DNA from: Firmicutes bacterium UBA2116
GTDB lineage: Bacteria > Bacillota > Clostridia > Tissierellales > Sedimentibacteraceae
Assembly: GCA_002331025.1 (NCBI GenBank)
Contig: DCYG01000033.1
Coordinates: 39,764-103,763, forward strand
Reading direction: 5' to 3'
DNA: 64,000 nt
Within the stretch, counting starts at the first letter, position 1; each line of letters opens with the position of its first letter. Positions 1 through 10,160 of the stretch are shown piece after piece. A program made the translations under genes and the position numbers. A model generated the notes under the pieces. The model ran no database searches, was not told the origin of the DNA, and was given only the letters and a program-made list of their open reading frames with translations.

Positions 1-261
1 TATAAAAAGATTTCAAACGAAGGCATATTAGTGGATTATTTTACTTCTGTAGATAATAGTCTAAACAGACAAGAAAATGAAGAAACATATTTACCTAATG
101 GAGCCATATATGTTTTTAGATATGCAGCCCTGAAAGAAAATTACTCATATTATAATTCTAAAACATACCCATATATAATGGACCAAAAAAATTCAGTTGA
201 TATTGATACACTTATCGATTTCGAATTGGCAAAGGTCTTACTTCAAAGGAACTCGCAATAA
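1..261 (+). CDS. CMP-sugar (acylneuraminate-type) cytidylyltransferase, C-terminal fragment cut by window edge
   Basis: The reading frame is open from base 1 and stops at 259-261, so only about 86 C-terminal residues are visible. The segment has the family's late PNGAIYV motif and an IDTLIDFELAKVLL ending, as in acylneuraminate cytidylyltransferases (NeuA, PseF, LegF). These enzymes load a nonulosonic acid or related sugar onto CMP for surface glycans. The catalytic N-terminal half lies outside the window, so the sugar cannot be named. The AAC(3)-like and DUF4910 genes that follow fit a surface-polysaccharide cluster. A GTG at 31 is internal and not the real start. Confidence 0.75.
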   Translation, partial: YKKISNEGILVDYFTSVDNSLNRQENEETYLPNGAIYVFRYAALKENYSYYNSKTYPYIMDQKNSVDIDTLIDFELAKVLLQRNSQ

Positions 262-356
262 GCCATTAAGTTAATCTTGAACATTCTTATAATATTTTAA
301 AACTGTGAAGTCTCAATAAATTAAATCAAGAGTATTATATTGAAAGGGTCGAAATT

Positions 357-1148
357 ATGCAGAAAAATAAACAATGCTTAATAACTGACATTATGAATTA
401 TCAACATGATAAAATTAATGAACTTATCAGTAATCTGAAGATTCCTCAAAATAAGATTATATATATCCATGCAAAAATCAAAAAATTAAAAAATGAATTA
501 GGGATTGAATACGATGAAATTGTAAAATCATTTATTTCAGCAATAATGCATAATTATAAACCAAAAACTATTCTTGTACCTACGTTTACATCAAGTTTTA
601 CAAAATCAGGAATTTATCATAGAATGTTTTCAAAATCTGAAGTCGGAAGGTTTTCTGAAGAAACTAGATTACTATCATCTAACAGAACTATAGATCCGGT
701 TTTTAGTGTAGTTGATTTAAATAATATTCTTCCTTTATATGAAGATAAAATTAATTATTATGATGCATTTAGTTCCAAGAGTTTGTTTAATTTACTAGAG
801 AAAGAGGATGCGATAGTAATGAATTTTGACTTGGATGAAATAGTTATGTCACAGTTACATTATATTGAATATATGAATAAGGTTCAATATAGGTATAATA
901 AGAGTTTTAAAGGAATTATATATTCAGATCAAAAAGATTATTTTGAAATAAATTATAATTATTACGTTCGTGATTTGAATGTTAATACTAATTGGAATAG
1001 AAAAAAAATAGAAGAATATTTAGTTTTACAAAAAGCTATTATTAAATATGAAAAAGAAGGACATAAAATTTTATGCGGTTCAGTTAAAGATATAACCGAA
1101 GTAATGAATAGTGCATTATCTAAAGATAAATATTTTTTAATAGATTAA
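357..1148 (+). CDS. AAC(3)-family N-acetyltransferase-like protein
   Basis: A 263-residue protein with the layout of the aminoglycoside 3-N-acetyltransferase (AAC(3)) fold: an early IIYIHAKIKKL segment, a central TILVPTFTSSF strand, VGRFSE, and NRTIDPVFSVV, which corresponds to the family's RSxHPxxSV stretch. The usual HSSL-type first motif is altered to HAKI. Family members in glycan clusters acetylate amino sugars with acetyl-CoA. Here, next to a CMP-sugar synthetase and a DUF4910 gene, a role in surface-sugar modification is more likely than drug resistance. The ribosome site GAAAGGGTCG lies before ATG 357. The substrate is unknown. Confidence 0.65.
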   Translation: MQKNKQCLITDIMNYQHDKINELISNLKIPQNKIIYIHAKIKKLKNELGIEYDEIVKSFISAIMHNYKPKTILVPTFTSSFTKSGIYHRMFSKSEVGRFSEETRLLSSNRTIDPVFSVVDLNNILPLYEDKINYYDAFSSKSLFNLLEKEDAIVMNFDLDEIVMSQLHYIEYMNKVQYRYNKSFKGIIYSDQKDYFEINYNYYVRDLNVNTNWNRKKIEEYLVLQKAIIKYEKEGHKILCGSVKDITEVMNSALSKDKYFLID

Positions 1149-1196
1149 GAATAAAAATTATAAAAGGAAGGAAAATGTTATTGTAATTAAGGTGAA

Positions 1197-2474
1197 ATGA
1201 TGGAAGGAACAGCAATGTATAAATTAGCAAAATTATTATTTCCAATTTGTAGAAGCATTACTGGAAATGGTGTAAGACAAACATTAAACATTATAAAAAG
1301 ATATGTTCCTGATATGAATATTATTGAAGTTCCGACGGGAACCAAAGTATTTGATTGGGAAGTTCCTGACGAATGGAATATTAATGATGCCTATATTTTA
1401 AATCCTAATGGAGAAAAGATAGTAGATTTTAAAAAATCCAATCTTCATGTAGTAGGTTATTCTATACCAGTAAATGATATAATTTCTAAAGATGAACTAG
1501 ACAAGCATTTATACTCTTTACCTAATCAGCCTAATGCTATTCCATACTTGACATCTTACTATAGCAAAAGATGGGGGTTTTGTATTAGTGAATTGGAAAG
1601 AAGAAAAATGATTGAAGGTGATTATAAGGTATATATTGATAGCAGTTTAAAAAAAGGCCATCTAACATATGGGGAGATTATTATTCCCGGCGAGACTAAT
1701 AAAGAGATATTTTTATCAACGTATATTTGCCACCCATCTATGGGAAATAATGAGACATCAGGTCCAGTCGTAGTAACCTTTTTAGCAAAATGGATTAAGG
1801 AGATTATTAATAGAAAATATACATATCGTATAGTATTTATTCCTGAAACTATTGGTTCAATAACTTATATAGCTCATAACATTATGGAAATGAAAACAAA
1901 TATCATTGCAGGTTTCAATGTTACATGCGTAGGCGATAATAGATCATATTCTTACTTGCCTTCAAGGCAAGAAAATTCTCTGGCAGATAAAATTGCTTTA
2001 CATGTTTTGCATCATACTCACCCAAATTTTAATAAATATTCATATCTAGACAGAGGAAGTGACGAAAGGCAGTATTGTAGTCCAGGTGTTGATTTGCCGG
2101 TTGCATCAATAATGAGGACAAAATATGGTGAATATGATGAATATCATACATCATTAGATGATATTAATTTAATTAGTCCTGAAGGATTACAAGGCTCGTA
2201 TGAAGTTTACCAAAAAGTAATTGAATGTATTGAAAATAATAAAAGATATATTAGTAATATGATTTGTGAGCCGCAATTAGGAAAAAGGGGTCTTTATCCA
2301 ACGCTAAGTAGCAAAAATAGTGTTAATAAAGTTCGAAAACTGATTGATTTTCTAGCTTATTGTGATGGGGATCTTGATTTGTTAGAAATTTCGGAAATAA
2401 TAGGGGTTCCTATGTGGGATCTATACGAAATTAAAAATTTACTCGAAGAAAATCAAATTATTAGTCAAGTATAA
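1197..2474 (+). CDS. DUF4910/DUF2172 aminopeptidase-like polysaccharide-cluster protein
   Basis: A 425-residue protein matching the DUF4910 family, an M28-aminopeptidase-like fold common in capsule and O-antigen clusters. Visible hallmarks are FPICRSITGNGVRQTL near the N-terminus, VPTGTKVFDWEVPDEW, LSTYICHPSMGNNETSGP in the middle (His and Glu/Asn positions of the metallopeptidase core) and SDERQYCSPGVDLPVASIMRTKYGEYDEYHTSLDD. A winged-helix-like tail follows (ISEIIGVPMWDLYEIKNLLEENQII). Its exact reaction in glycan assembly is not established. ATG 1197 follows AAGGTGA; ATG 1215 after GAAGGA is an equally good start. It sits 48 bp after the acetyltransferase gene and is probably co-transcribed. 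Confidence 0.75.
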   Translation: MMEGTAMYKLAKLLFPICRSITGNGVRQTLNIIKRYVPDMNIIEVPTGTKVFDWEVPDEWNINDAYILNPNGEKIVDFKKSNLHVVGYSIPVNDIISKDELDKHLYSLPNQPNAIPYLTSYYSKRWGFCISELERRKMIEGDYKVYIDSSLKKGHLTYGEIIIPGETNKEIFLSTYICHPSMGNNETSGPVVVTFLAKWIKEIINRKYTYRIVFIPETIGSITYIAHNIMEMKTNIIAGFNVTCVGDNRSYSYLPSRQENSLADKIALHVLHHTHPNFNKYSYLDRGSDERQYCSPGVDLPVASIMRTKYGEYDEYHTSLDDINLISPEGLQGSYEVYQKVIECIENNKRYISNMICEPQLGKRGLYPTLSSKNSVNKVRKLIDFLAYCDGDLDLLEISEIIGVPMWDLYEIKNLLEENQIISQV

Positions 2475-2708
2475 AATGATTCTTTATCACACCATTTTAG
2501 GTGAGAAAAGCATTTCTTTTGAGGATGAAAAATTATATGTTAGTGTTCTGCTTGGCTTTTATTTAGTATTTAATTGTTAAGGTATATGAAGCAAGTATAA
2601 AACTATAATATATATAGAGCGAAATTATCTATATATGAATAGTAATAATTCAAAATAATATACAGAAAGCTAATTAGAAAATTTGATGTGTATAACATTA
2701 TCTTCTTA

Positions 2709-3345
2709 CAGGAGTTTTAAGATAGGAAAAAGCTTTATATGACAATCTTTATACATCAAGAACAATAGTCTGATAACAGTCTGATAAACAAGAATATTTC
2801 TGAACTTTTGATTGAAGGTGCAATTAAAATAGAAATATTATAGGTTCAACTGAAGCAGATGCAATTAAACTATTTGCTAATACGCATCTTGCACTTTGTG
2901 CAACATATTTTAATGAACTTGACTCTTATGTAGCACTTATAGTGTTTAATACGAAGCTAGTCATGATAGTATGGCTTAGATCCACGTAAGGACATGTCAT
3001 AACAAACCTTCATTTAGTTTGGAGGTTACTACTGTTTACCGAAAGATACAAAGCAACTATTAGCAACTATTAGCAACTATGTGGATGTACCGCAAAATAT
3101 AATATTAGCTATTATTAATGCAAACAAGATAATAAAAGATTTTATGGGGGACATGATTATTAAAAGAAATCCGAAGATTGTTGCTTATCTATGGATTAAC
3201 GATGAATATGGACTTAGATAATTTTGACAGTCATTATCCAAGTGTTATGAAGTGTGTTAAACAAAGGTCATAGAGTCTGTGGTTTATAAGTCTGTTCTGA
3301 AAGAGGATGAATTCTATAATTTAAAGTTGTTAAAGACTTTTCTAA
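2709..3345 (+). pseudogene. ugd: Decayed UDP-glucose 6-dehydrogenase fragment (ugd relic 1)
   Basis: This otherwise gene-free stretch can be aligned by eye to the ugd copy at 5064-6228. Shared strings include the region of TATATGACAATC, GGTTCAACTGAAGCAGA and GATACAAAGCAACTATTAGC. It is broken by stops, indels and a 10-bp tandem duplication (three TAGCAACTAT-like units at about 3051-3080). Homology begins at the codons for PEFLREGKALYDN and fades near 3345. The relic lacks the NAD-binding N-terminal third. Bases 2475-2708 hold nothing I can recognise. Confidence 0.85.
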
Positions 3346-3441
3346 CATGAAATTTAAATTTATTCATTAATTATGTTTCGCTATACTATATATAAAACAT
3401 AAAATCATTTTCATTGCAAAAAGCATGTTTGGAGGAAACAA

Positions 3442-4998
3442 TTGTCACAATCAAAAAAAGCAGCTAAATCAGTTTTTATCATAATTATATTTACATTTGG
3501 CAGTAAAATTTTAGGATTTATAAGAGAAGCATTAATAGCAGCAAAGTTCGGTTCAGGTGCTGAAACAGATACATTTTTTATAGCCTTAACAGCTATTACA
3601 TTGTTTACATCAATGATTACAAAAGCTATAAATACTACTACCATTCCTGTACTATCAAAGATTGAATCAGAAGAAGGGAAAAAAGGTAAAAAAGAACACA
3701 CAAATAATTTATTAAACATAACTTCCTTATTGTCTTTTATCATTATAATATTGGCATGGTTTTTATCACCATTTATTTTAAAGGTTTTAGCTTATGGTTT
3801 TTCCGATGAACAGTTTAAATTAGCTGTATTAATGATGCGAATAGGACTACCTGCCATCTTTTTTTCAGGGTTAGTAGGTGTATTTAGAGGTTATCTTCAG
3901 AGTGAATTATTGTTTACGGAATCTGCCGCTGCAAATTTTCCATTTAATTTTGTGTATATATTTTTCTTAGTATTTTTATCAGGTATATTTGGCATAAAAG
4001 GGCTGATGGTTGCAAGTGTACTAGCGATTGGTGCTCAAATATTAATTCAAATCCCTGGTGTTAAAAAGTTAGGTTTTAAATATAAATTTAAATTAGATAT
4101 AAAGGATAAATATGTAAAAAGTATAGTCTATCTTATACCGCCTGTCCTAATTAGTGCAGGCATAGATGATTTAAACAAAGTTATTGATAAGTCATTAGCA
4201 TCTACCTTAGCTGAAGGCAGTATCTCAGCTTTAAACTATGGTAATAGGCTTAATTTATTAGTAACAGGGATATTTATTTCTGCCATTACTACTGTTATTT
4301 TTCCTATGTTGTCAACTGAAGCAAATAAGGATGATTATAAGGGACTAAAAAAGGTAACAATAAGCGGCATAAATATTGTGCTACTTATAACTATACCTGC
4401 AACAGTAGGAATGATTCTGTTAGCAGACCCTTTGGTTAGATTGGCATTTCAAAGAGGTGCTTTTGATAACAAAGCTGTATATATGACAGTTGGAGCGGTA
4501 ATATTTTATACAGTTGGACTGGTAGGTATGGCATTAAAACCTTTATTAAATAATATTTATTACTCTTTACATGATACAAAGATACCTATGATAAACGGAC
4601 TTATAGCTGTCTTGATTAATATTATTTTAAATCTTATATTAATTAGATTTATGGCACATAGAGGATTAGCTCTTGCAACATCCGTATCTGCCATTATAAC
4701 GTCCTTACTATTGCTTCAAGGATTGAGAAAAAAGATTGGTCATTTTGGATTAATGAAATCTGTTAAATGTGGGTTAAAATCATTAGTTGCATCTGCCGCA
4801 ATGGGCATAGTAGTATATTTGTTGTATGGTTTTCTTAGCAAGACACTGGTAAGTGGTACTATTTCAGATATTATTTCATTGTTGTGTACTGTTGGAGCAG
4901 GAGTACTTACTTATCTTCTGCTTATATATTTATTTAAGGTTGATGAAATAAACTGGGTTATAAGAATCGTGAAAGGTAAGATATTTTCACGTAAATGA
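3442..4998 (+). CDS. murJ: Lipid II flippase MurJ (MviN family)
   Basis: A 518-residue polytopic membrane protein with about 14 hydrophobic segments and the MurJ/MviN signature: SKILGFIREALIAAKFGSGAETDTFFIALT at residues 18-47, PVLISAGIDDLNKVIDKSLAS in the middle, and LVRLAFQRGAFD plus a KPLLNNIYYSLHDTKIP stretch later. MurJ moves lipid-linked peptidoglycan precursor, or a related polyprenyl-linked sugar, across the cytoplasmic membrane. The start is TTG 3442, placed 8 bases after a GGAGGAAA ribosome site. It lies between two ugd copies at the edge of a surface-glycan cluster, so it may serve either peptidoglycan or a capsule-like polymer. Confidence 0.9.
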   Translation: MSQSKKAAKSVFIIIIFTFGSKILGFIREALIAAKFGSGAETDTFFIALTAITLFTSMITKAINTTTIPVLSKIESEEGKKGKKEHTNNLLNITSLLSFIIIILAWFLSPFILKVLAYGFSDEQFKLAVLMMRIGLPAIFFSGLVGVFRGYLQSELLFTESAAANFPFNFVYIFFLVFLSGIFGIKGLMVASVLAIGAQILIQIPGVKKLGFKYKFKLDIKDKYVKSIVYLIPPVLISAGIDDLNKVIDKSLASTLAEGSISALNYGNRLNLLVTGIFISAITTVIFPMLSTEANKDDYKGLKKVTISGINIVLLITIPATVGMILLADPLVRLAFQRGAFDNKAVYMTVGAVIFYTVGLVGMALKPLLNNIYYSLHDTKIPMINGLIAVLINIILNLILIRFMAHRGLALATSVSAIITSLLLLQGLRKKIGHFGLMKSVKCGLKSLVASAAMGIVVYLLYGFLSKTLVSGTISDIISLLCTVGAGVLTYLLLIYLFKVDEINWVIRIVKGKIFSRK

Positions 4999-5063
4999 AA
5001 TAAGTCTTGATTTTTAGATTTAACGAAATATACATAATTAACTCAATCAAAGAGGTAATAATC

Positions 5064-6228
5064 ATGAAAATAACAGTAGCATACTCAGGTTGCGTTGTCC
5101 TGTCTAATGTGTACTTTAGCACAGCACAACGAAGTCATAGCACTCGATATAATTAAAGAAAAAATTGATATGATAAATAATAAGAAATCTCCGATAATAG
5201 ACCAGGAAATAGAGGAGTATTTAGCATCGAAGAATCTTAATTTAAGAGCAACTACAGATAATTATGAAGCATATAAGGATGCCGAATACGTCATTATTTC
5301 TACACCAACTAATTATGATCCGGAGAAAAACTATTTTAATACAAGGACTGTGGAAGCTGTTATAGCTAATGTTCTTTCTATTAAACCTGATGCTGTGATG
5401 ATTATCAAATCTACAGTACCGGTAGGATATACTGAATCAATAAAAGAGAAATTTGATACGGATAATATTATCTTTTCACCGGAGTTCTTAAGAGAAGGAA
5501 AAGCACTATATGACAATCTCTATCCATCAAGAATTGTAGTAGGAGAACAGTCTGAAAGAGCAAGGGTATTCGCCGAACTTTTAGCTGAAGGTGCTATTAA
5601 AAAAGATATTCCGATTTTATATACAGGTTCAACTGAGGCAGAAGCAATTAAACTGTTTGCTAATACGTATCTTGCGCTTCGTGTAGCATATTTCAATGAA
5701 CGTGATTCTTATGCAGAGATAAGGGGTCTTAATACAAAGCAGATTATTGAAGGTGTAGGATTGGATCCACGTATAGGAACACATTACAATAATCCATCCT
5801 TTGGATATGGAGGATACTGCTTACCAAAAGATACAAAGCAGCTGTTAGCAAACTATGCGGATGTACCGCAAAATATAATGTCAGCTATTGTCGATGCAAA
5901 TAGAACTAGAAAAGATCACATAGCTGATATGATTATTAAGAGAAATCCGAAGGTTGTTGGTATATATAGGTTAACGATGAAGATGGATTCGGATAACTTC
6001 AGACAGTCAGCAATCCAAGGTGTTATGAAACGTATTAAAGCAAAGGGTATAGAGGTTGTGGTTTATGAGCCTGCACTTAAAGAGGATGAATTCTATAATT
6101 CAAGAATCATTAAGAATTTTGATGAATTTAAGAAAATCTCTGATGTTATTGTAGCAAACAGATTATCTGACGAGATTAAAGATGTAGTGGATAAGGTGTA
6201 CACTAGAGATTTGTTTAGCAGGGATTAG
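5064..6228 (+). pseudogene. ugd: UDP-glucose 6-dehydrogenase with frameshifted, motif-less N-terminus (ugd copy 2)
   Basis: The natural start is ATG 5064 (MKITVA...), after an AGAGGTAA ribosome site. The family's GTGYVGLSN Rossmann loop is replaced by YSGCVVLSN, and about two bases are missing between 5109 and 5125. That frame ends within about 30 codons. The frame from TTG 5095 then continues cleanly for 377 residues with all later hallmarks: IISTPTNYD, STVPVGYT, SPEFLREGKALYDN, GSTEAEAIKLFANTYLALRVAYFNE, and the catalytic cysteine in GYGGYCLPKD. Without the dinucleotide loop, NAD-dependent oxidation of UDP-glucose to UDP-glucuronate is very unlikely. It could be read as a CDS from TTG 5095, but I call it broken. 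Confidence 0.8.
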
Positions 6229-6274
6229 GGAAAGAGTAAGAAATATTTATAAAGAAATAATGGAGGGATCAATA

Positions 6275-7666
6275 ATGGATGAAGAAAACAACATTTTGAA
6301 AATTAGAAACGATTCAATCATAAAGTTATCCAAGCAGGATGATAACTACACCATTGTGGATGGGAAAGTACCATCATGGTTAAATGCTACTCAACATCCG
6401 ACCGTTCTTGGAATATCTGAACTCCGCACTGGAATTGAGCCGTGGCTTACATCATTGTTTCAGTCAGAGCATCTTTCCGTTTTGATTGGAAGTGGTTTGT
6501 CAACTGCTGTCCAATTTCTCGCCACTGGTACTGTAAATACAGTCATGTCAGGACAAGATATTAATTCTGCTTTCAAAGATAAAATTATAGAAGCAGCCCA
6601 AAAATCTTCTCTTGTATGTGGACGTGGTGAGAAGAATATAGAAGACGAAATTAGGGTAACAAATGAGTTGATCCGTGGTCTTGAAATACTCGGCTATGAT
6701 ACAGATGACGCTAAAAAAGCTGATTATGAAAAGCTGTGTCAAGGATTGGAATTACTGATTAAAGATTTCACAGAAGGAATTGCTAAAATTGAAGCAAGTG
6801 TTGCTACTGCTGCATCGGTAGAAAGAGGAAGATCATTTGGATATCTTGTTGATTTTCTTATGAGTTTTGCAAGCCGAACAGGAACTCGTGAACGCCTAAA
6901 TATTTTTACTACCAATTATGATAGACTGATAGAAGCTGGTGCAGAGCTTGCGGGATTACATTTACTTGATAGATTTGTTGGTACACTTGCCCCTATTTTC
7001 CGATCATCAAGATTAGATATTGATATGCACTATAATCCGCCCGGAATACGTGGAGAGCCTCGTTATCTCGAAGGTGTTACTAGATTTACAAAGTTACATG
7101 GATCTATTGATTGGGTTGACGTCGGAACCGAAATTCGAAGAATAGGACTACCACTGGGCTCAACTGATATAAAGAGCTTTCTAAATGCCCCTGGCTTAGT
7201 TGATATTGATAGCAAGAAAGTGATGATATATCCAAATTCATCAAAAGACCGTGAAACATCCGAGTATCCTTATGTTGAATTATTTCGTGATTTTGCAGCT
7301 GCCTTGTGCCGACCTAATAGCACTCTTGTTACCTATGGGTATGGTTTTGGAGATGACCATATTAACCGAATAATAAGAGATATGTTGACAATTCCATCGA
7401 CACATTTAGTTGTCATATCCTATGATGATGATAGCGGTCGTATTAAGAAAAAATACGAGGAGTTTGGACGTTCATCTCAAATCAGCTTGATAATTGGCAA
7501 AGATTTGGCTGAACTGCCAACGTTAGTTGATTATTTTATGCCAAAACCGTCCATAGACAAGGCGTCAATTAGGATGGATGAATTATTAAAGCAGCGATAT
7601 ACAGAGGCAAAGATTGAATCTGTTCAAATTAATTCCCTCGACCTAAATGGAGGTGATGATTTATGA
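6275..7666 (+). CDS. SIR2-family NAD-consuming effector of a SIR2-HerA anti-phage pair
   Basis: A 463-residue SIR2-like protein. Visible motifs are IGSGLST at residues 71-77 (equivalent to the GAGIS NAD loop), TTNYDRLIE at 212-220, KLHGSIDW with the candidate catalytic His at 275, and a late GYGFGDDHINRII. This set is typical of bacterial defence SIR2 proteins, which deplete NAD+ on phage infection. The next gene, a HerA-type ATPase, overlaps by 4 bp, which is the known SIR2-HerA arrangement. I chose ATG 6275 because GGAGGG sits 7 bases upstream; ATG 6260 precedes that site. GC content is visibly higher than in the flanking relics, which suggests transfer. Confidence 0.85.
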   Translation: MDEENNILKIRNDSIIKLSKQDDNYTIVDGKVPSWLNATQHPTVLGISELRTGIEPWLTSLFQSEHLSVLIGSGLSTAVQFLATGTVNTVMSGQDINSAFKDKIIEAAQKSSLVCGRGEKNIEDEIRVTNELIRGLEILGYDTDDAKKADYEKLCQGLELLIKDFTEGIAKIEASVATAASVERGRSFGYLVDFLMSFASRTGTRERLNIFTTNYDRLIEAGAELAGLHLLDRFVGTLAPIFRSSRLDIDMHYNPPGIRGEPRYLEGVTRFTKLHGSIDWVDVGTEIRRIGLPLGSTDIKSFLNAPGLVDIDSKKVMIYPNSSKDRETSEYPYVELFRDFAAALCRPNSTLVTYGYGFGDDHINRIIRDMLTIPSTHLVVISYDDDSGRIKKKYEEFGRSSQISLIIGKDLAELPTLVDYFMPKPSIDKASIRMDELLKQRYTEAKIESVQINSLDLNGGDDL

Positions 7667-9912
7667 TGACTCCTTTAGCGATTGCTGATTCTTTAAGAAT
7701 CGGAAATGTAGACTTTGTTTCTCCAGATGAAATTAAGGTACTTATAGATATTGAAGCTCCTAATAATGTCGCACTAAATGCAGGAGTACCGCGACCTTTC
7801 CCACGCATAAATAGCTACGTGCTCATTCCGAGTGAAAGTGGTTTTATGGTTGCACAGATTGAATGGATAACTATTGAGCGTTCACAATATCCTAAAAGAA
7901 AAGGATTGCAAGATTTTGGTTTGATTGACCTACCTTTTCCGCTAAGAAAGATGAGTGTTAATCCTCTTGGTGTATTGCATGAAAATGTTGAAAGATCAGA
8001 GAAGCCTAGATATACATTTTCGCGTGGTGTCGAAGTATTTCCTACTGTTGGGGATCCGGTTCTATTACCATCTCAGATTGAATTAAAGTCTATTGTTGAG
8101 TCTGGTGATAATCGCAGGGTGAAAATCGGTGTTAGCCCACTTGCAGGTAACGCAGAAGTTATGGTTGATCCAGACAGATTATTTGGACGTCATTTGGCAA
8201 TATTGGGAAACACCGGAAGTGGCAAATCATGCACAGTTGCCGGAGTTATCCGGTGGTCTATTGAAGCAGCAAAACGAGAAGTGTCTTGCCACGAATGCGG
8301 GCAACCAAGAAAGGTTAATTCCCGCTTTATCATCTTAGACCCAAACGGAGAATATTCACGTGCATTTAAAGATATGGACAATGTGCGTGTTTTTGCTGTC
8401 GAGTCTGATTTGCAAAATAATGTAGAGCAATTGCAAGTGCCCCTTTGGCTATGGAATAGCTCGGAATGGTGTACGTTTACGCAAGCAAGCAGCCGGACAC
8501 AACGACCTGTTTTAATTCAAGCACTCAGAACCGTGCGTGACGGAACGTTAGATATTGCCTTAACTCCAAGTACAGATATGCGGAGATATTTACGGACTTT
8601 AGTTGATATAATTAGAATTGAACTTGCTAATGGTGAACCTTGGGCAGCAGGTCAGAAGAATTTCGGAAAACGGAAAGGGTTCTATGAAGGGCTTGTTGCA
8701 TGGAGAACAGGCACAACTGAGGAAGATTCTTTTTCTCAGATAGAAAAAGACGCATTAAATGATCTCAATATTAAACTTGATTCGATGATTGCCTTACATA
8801 CAAATAAATTCTCTTCTTATTTATTTGACCGAACTACTATCACTGAACTAATGGAAGTTATTTCAAAGGCACATTCAGCTTTTGGTGGTTCTGACAGAGA
8901 TATACTTCCAATTGATGCGGATATTCCACGTCCTTTTACAGGCGATTTGTTTCTCAGAAGCATACAATCTAATGCTGAGTTACTGAAATCAACGGAATAC
9001 GTTGAAACAATGCTTACAAGGATACGCACTTTATTATCAGATTCGCGTATGAAGGTTATTACGAACTGTTCACCGGATCTAACGCTTCAAAAGTGGCTTG
9101 AAATGTATATATGCCCTACTAATTCATCGGATGGTTCAATAACAGTTATTGATTTGTCGTTGGTTCCGGCAGAAGTAATTCATATAGTGACGGCAGTTAT
9201 TGCTCGTATGACATTGGAAGCACTGCAAAGATATCGGCATTTGAATGGTGGAAAAACGTTGCCCACTACACTTGTTATGGAAGAAGCACATACTTTTATC
9301 CGTAAATACATTAACGATGCAGAAGAAACAGCCGCGTATTCGATGTGTACACAGGTGTTTGAGAAAATTGCTCGTGAGGGACGTAAATTTGGACTTGGGC
9401 TTGTCCTGTCTTCTCAACGTCCTAGTGAGCTATCACAAACCGTCCTATCGCAGTGCAATACTTTTCTGCTTCACCGAATTAGCAATGACCGTGATCAAGA
9501 CTTAGTTAACAAGCTTGTACCAGACAATTTGCGAGGTCTGCTACGTGAATTACCCTCTTTGCCATCACAAAAAGCTATACTGTTAGGGTGGGCTTCCGAA
9601 TTACCTGTGTTGGTACAAATGAACTACCTTGAAGAGGCTCATAGACCTAAGTCAGATGATCCGGAATATTGGAAAACATGGACTGATATCGAAGACGATG
9701 CTTGTACTGTCGATTGGGGGAATATTGCAGATATTTGGCAGGAAAAAGTACCGGATGTTGACGAAGAACAAGGACTTGATGAAGAAGTTATAGAACAACA
9801 AGGGAAATATTATTCGGATTATGGTGATTATATTTGCCACGAGCAGAAAGACTGGCAAGCGATGAGTAATACCTATGATGACTCAGAAACTGAAGAAGAA
9901 TTACCATTTTAG
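7663..9912 (+). CDS. herA: HerA/FtsK-like hexameric ATPase (DUF87), partner of SIR2
   Basis: A 749-residue DUF87/HerA-type motor. An N-terminal beta-rich HAS-barrel-like region (to about 170) is followed by Walker A GNTGSGKS at 182-189, Walker B LVMEEAH at 537-543 and the arginine-bearing SSQRPSELSQTVLSQCNTF near 583-600. An insert with an SCHECG pair follows Walker A, and the last 80 residues are strongly acidic. In characterised SIR2-HerA systems the ATPase forms a ring that assembles with SIR2 and licenses NAD+ or DNA attack during infection. The start ATG 7663 overlaps the upstream stop, with GGAGGTGATG before it, so translation is coupled. Confidence 0.88.
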   Translation: MMTPLAIADSLRIGNVDFVSPDEIKVLIDIEAPNNVALNAGVPRPFPRINSYVLIPSESGFMVAQIEWITIERSQYPKRKGLQDFGLIDLPFPLRKMSVNPLGVLHENVERSEKPRYTFSRGVEVFPTVGDPVLLPSQIELKSIVESGDNRRVKIGVSPLAGNAEVMVDPDRLFGRHLAILGNTGSGKSCTVAGVIRWSIEAAKREVSCHECGQPRKVNSRFIILDPNGEYSRAFKDMDNVRVFAVESDLQNNVEQLQVPLWLWNSSEWCTFTQASSRTQRPVLIQALRTVRDGTLDIALTPSTDMRRYLRTLVDIIRIELANGEPWAAGQKNFGKRKGFYEGLVAWRTGTTEEDSFSQIEKDALNDLNIKLDSMIALHTNKFSSYLFDRTTITELMEVISKAHSAFGGSDRDILPIDADIPRPFTGDLFLRSIQSNAELLKSTEYVETMLTRIRTLLSDSRMKVITNCSPDLTLQKWLEMYICPTNSSDGSITVIDLSLVPAEVIHIVTAVIARMTLEALQRYRHLNGGKTLPTTLVMEEAHTFIRKYINDAEETAAYSMCTQVFEKIAREGRKFGLGLVLSSQRPSELSQTVLSQCNTFLLHRISNDRDQDLVNKLVPDNLRGLLRELPSLPSQKAILLGWASELPVLVQMNYLEEAHRPKSDDPEYWKTWTDIEDDACTVDWGNIADIWQEKVPDVDEEQGLDEEVIEQQGKYYSDYGDYICHEQKDWQAMSNTYDDSETEEELPF

Positions 9913-10160
9913 GTGGAAATTAATATATTATAAGATAATAAAATGAAAATCAATTGGATAATTAAGAATTAACATGTAAAGATAGATGAAATCTTTAAGA
10001 TTGAATATATTAATCGTAAGAAAGATATAATCTGACAGTGTAAAAGAAATTGATAACATTGACACAAAATCAAAATATCATATTCAAGTGTAATTTGAAG
10101 TGGCATGGTTAATAAGGCTGAGTAATACATAAACTATAGTGAAGGTCTGGAGGTCAAAAA

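Noticed and set aside
357..1148. Antibiotic-resistance aminoglycoside acetyltransferase
   Set aside because: The gene context is sugar and surface-glycan biosynthesis, and the first family motif is altered.
3051..3080. Three tandem 10-bp units as a functional repeat or CRISPR-like array
   Set aside because: They are a slippage duplication inside a decayed ugd relic, with no spacers.
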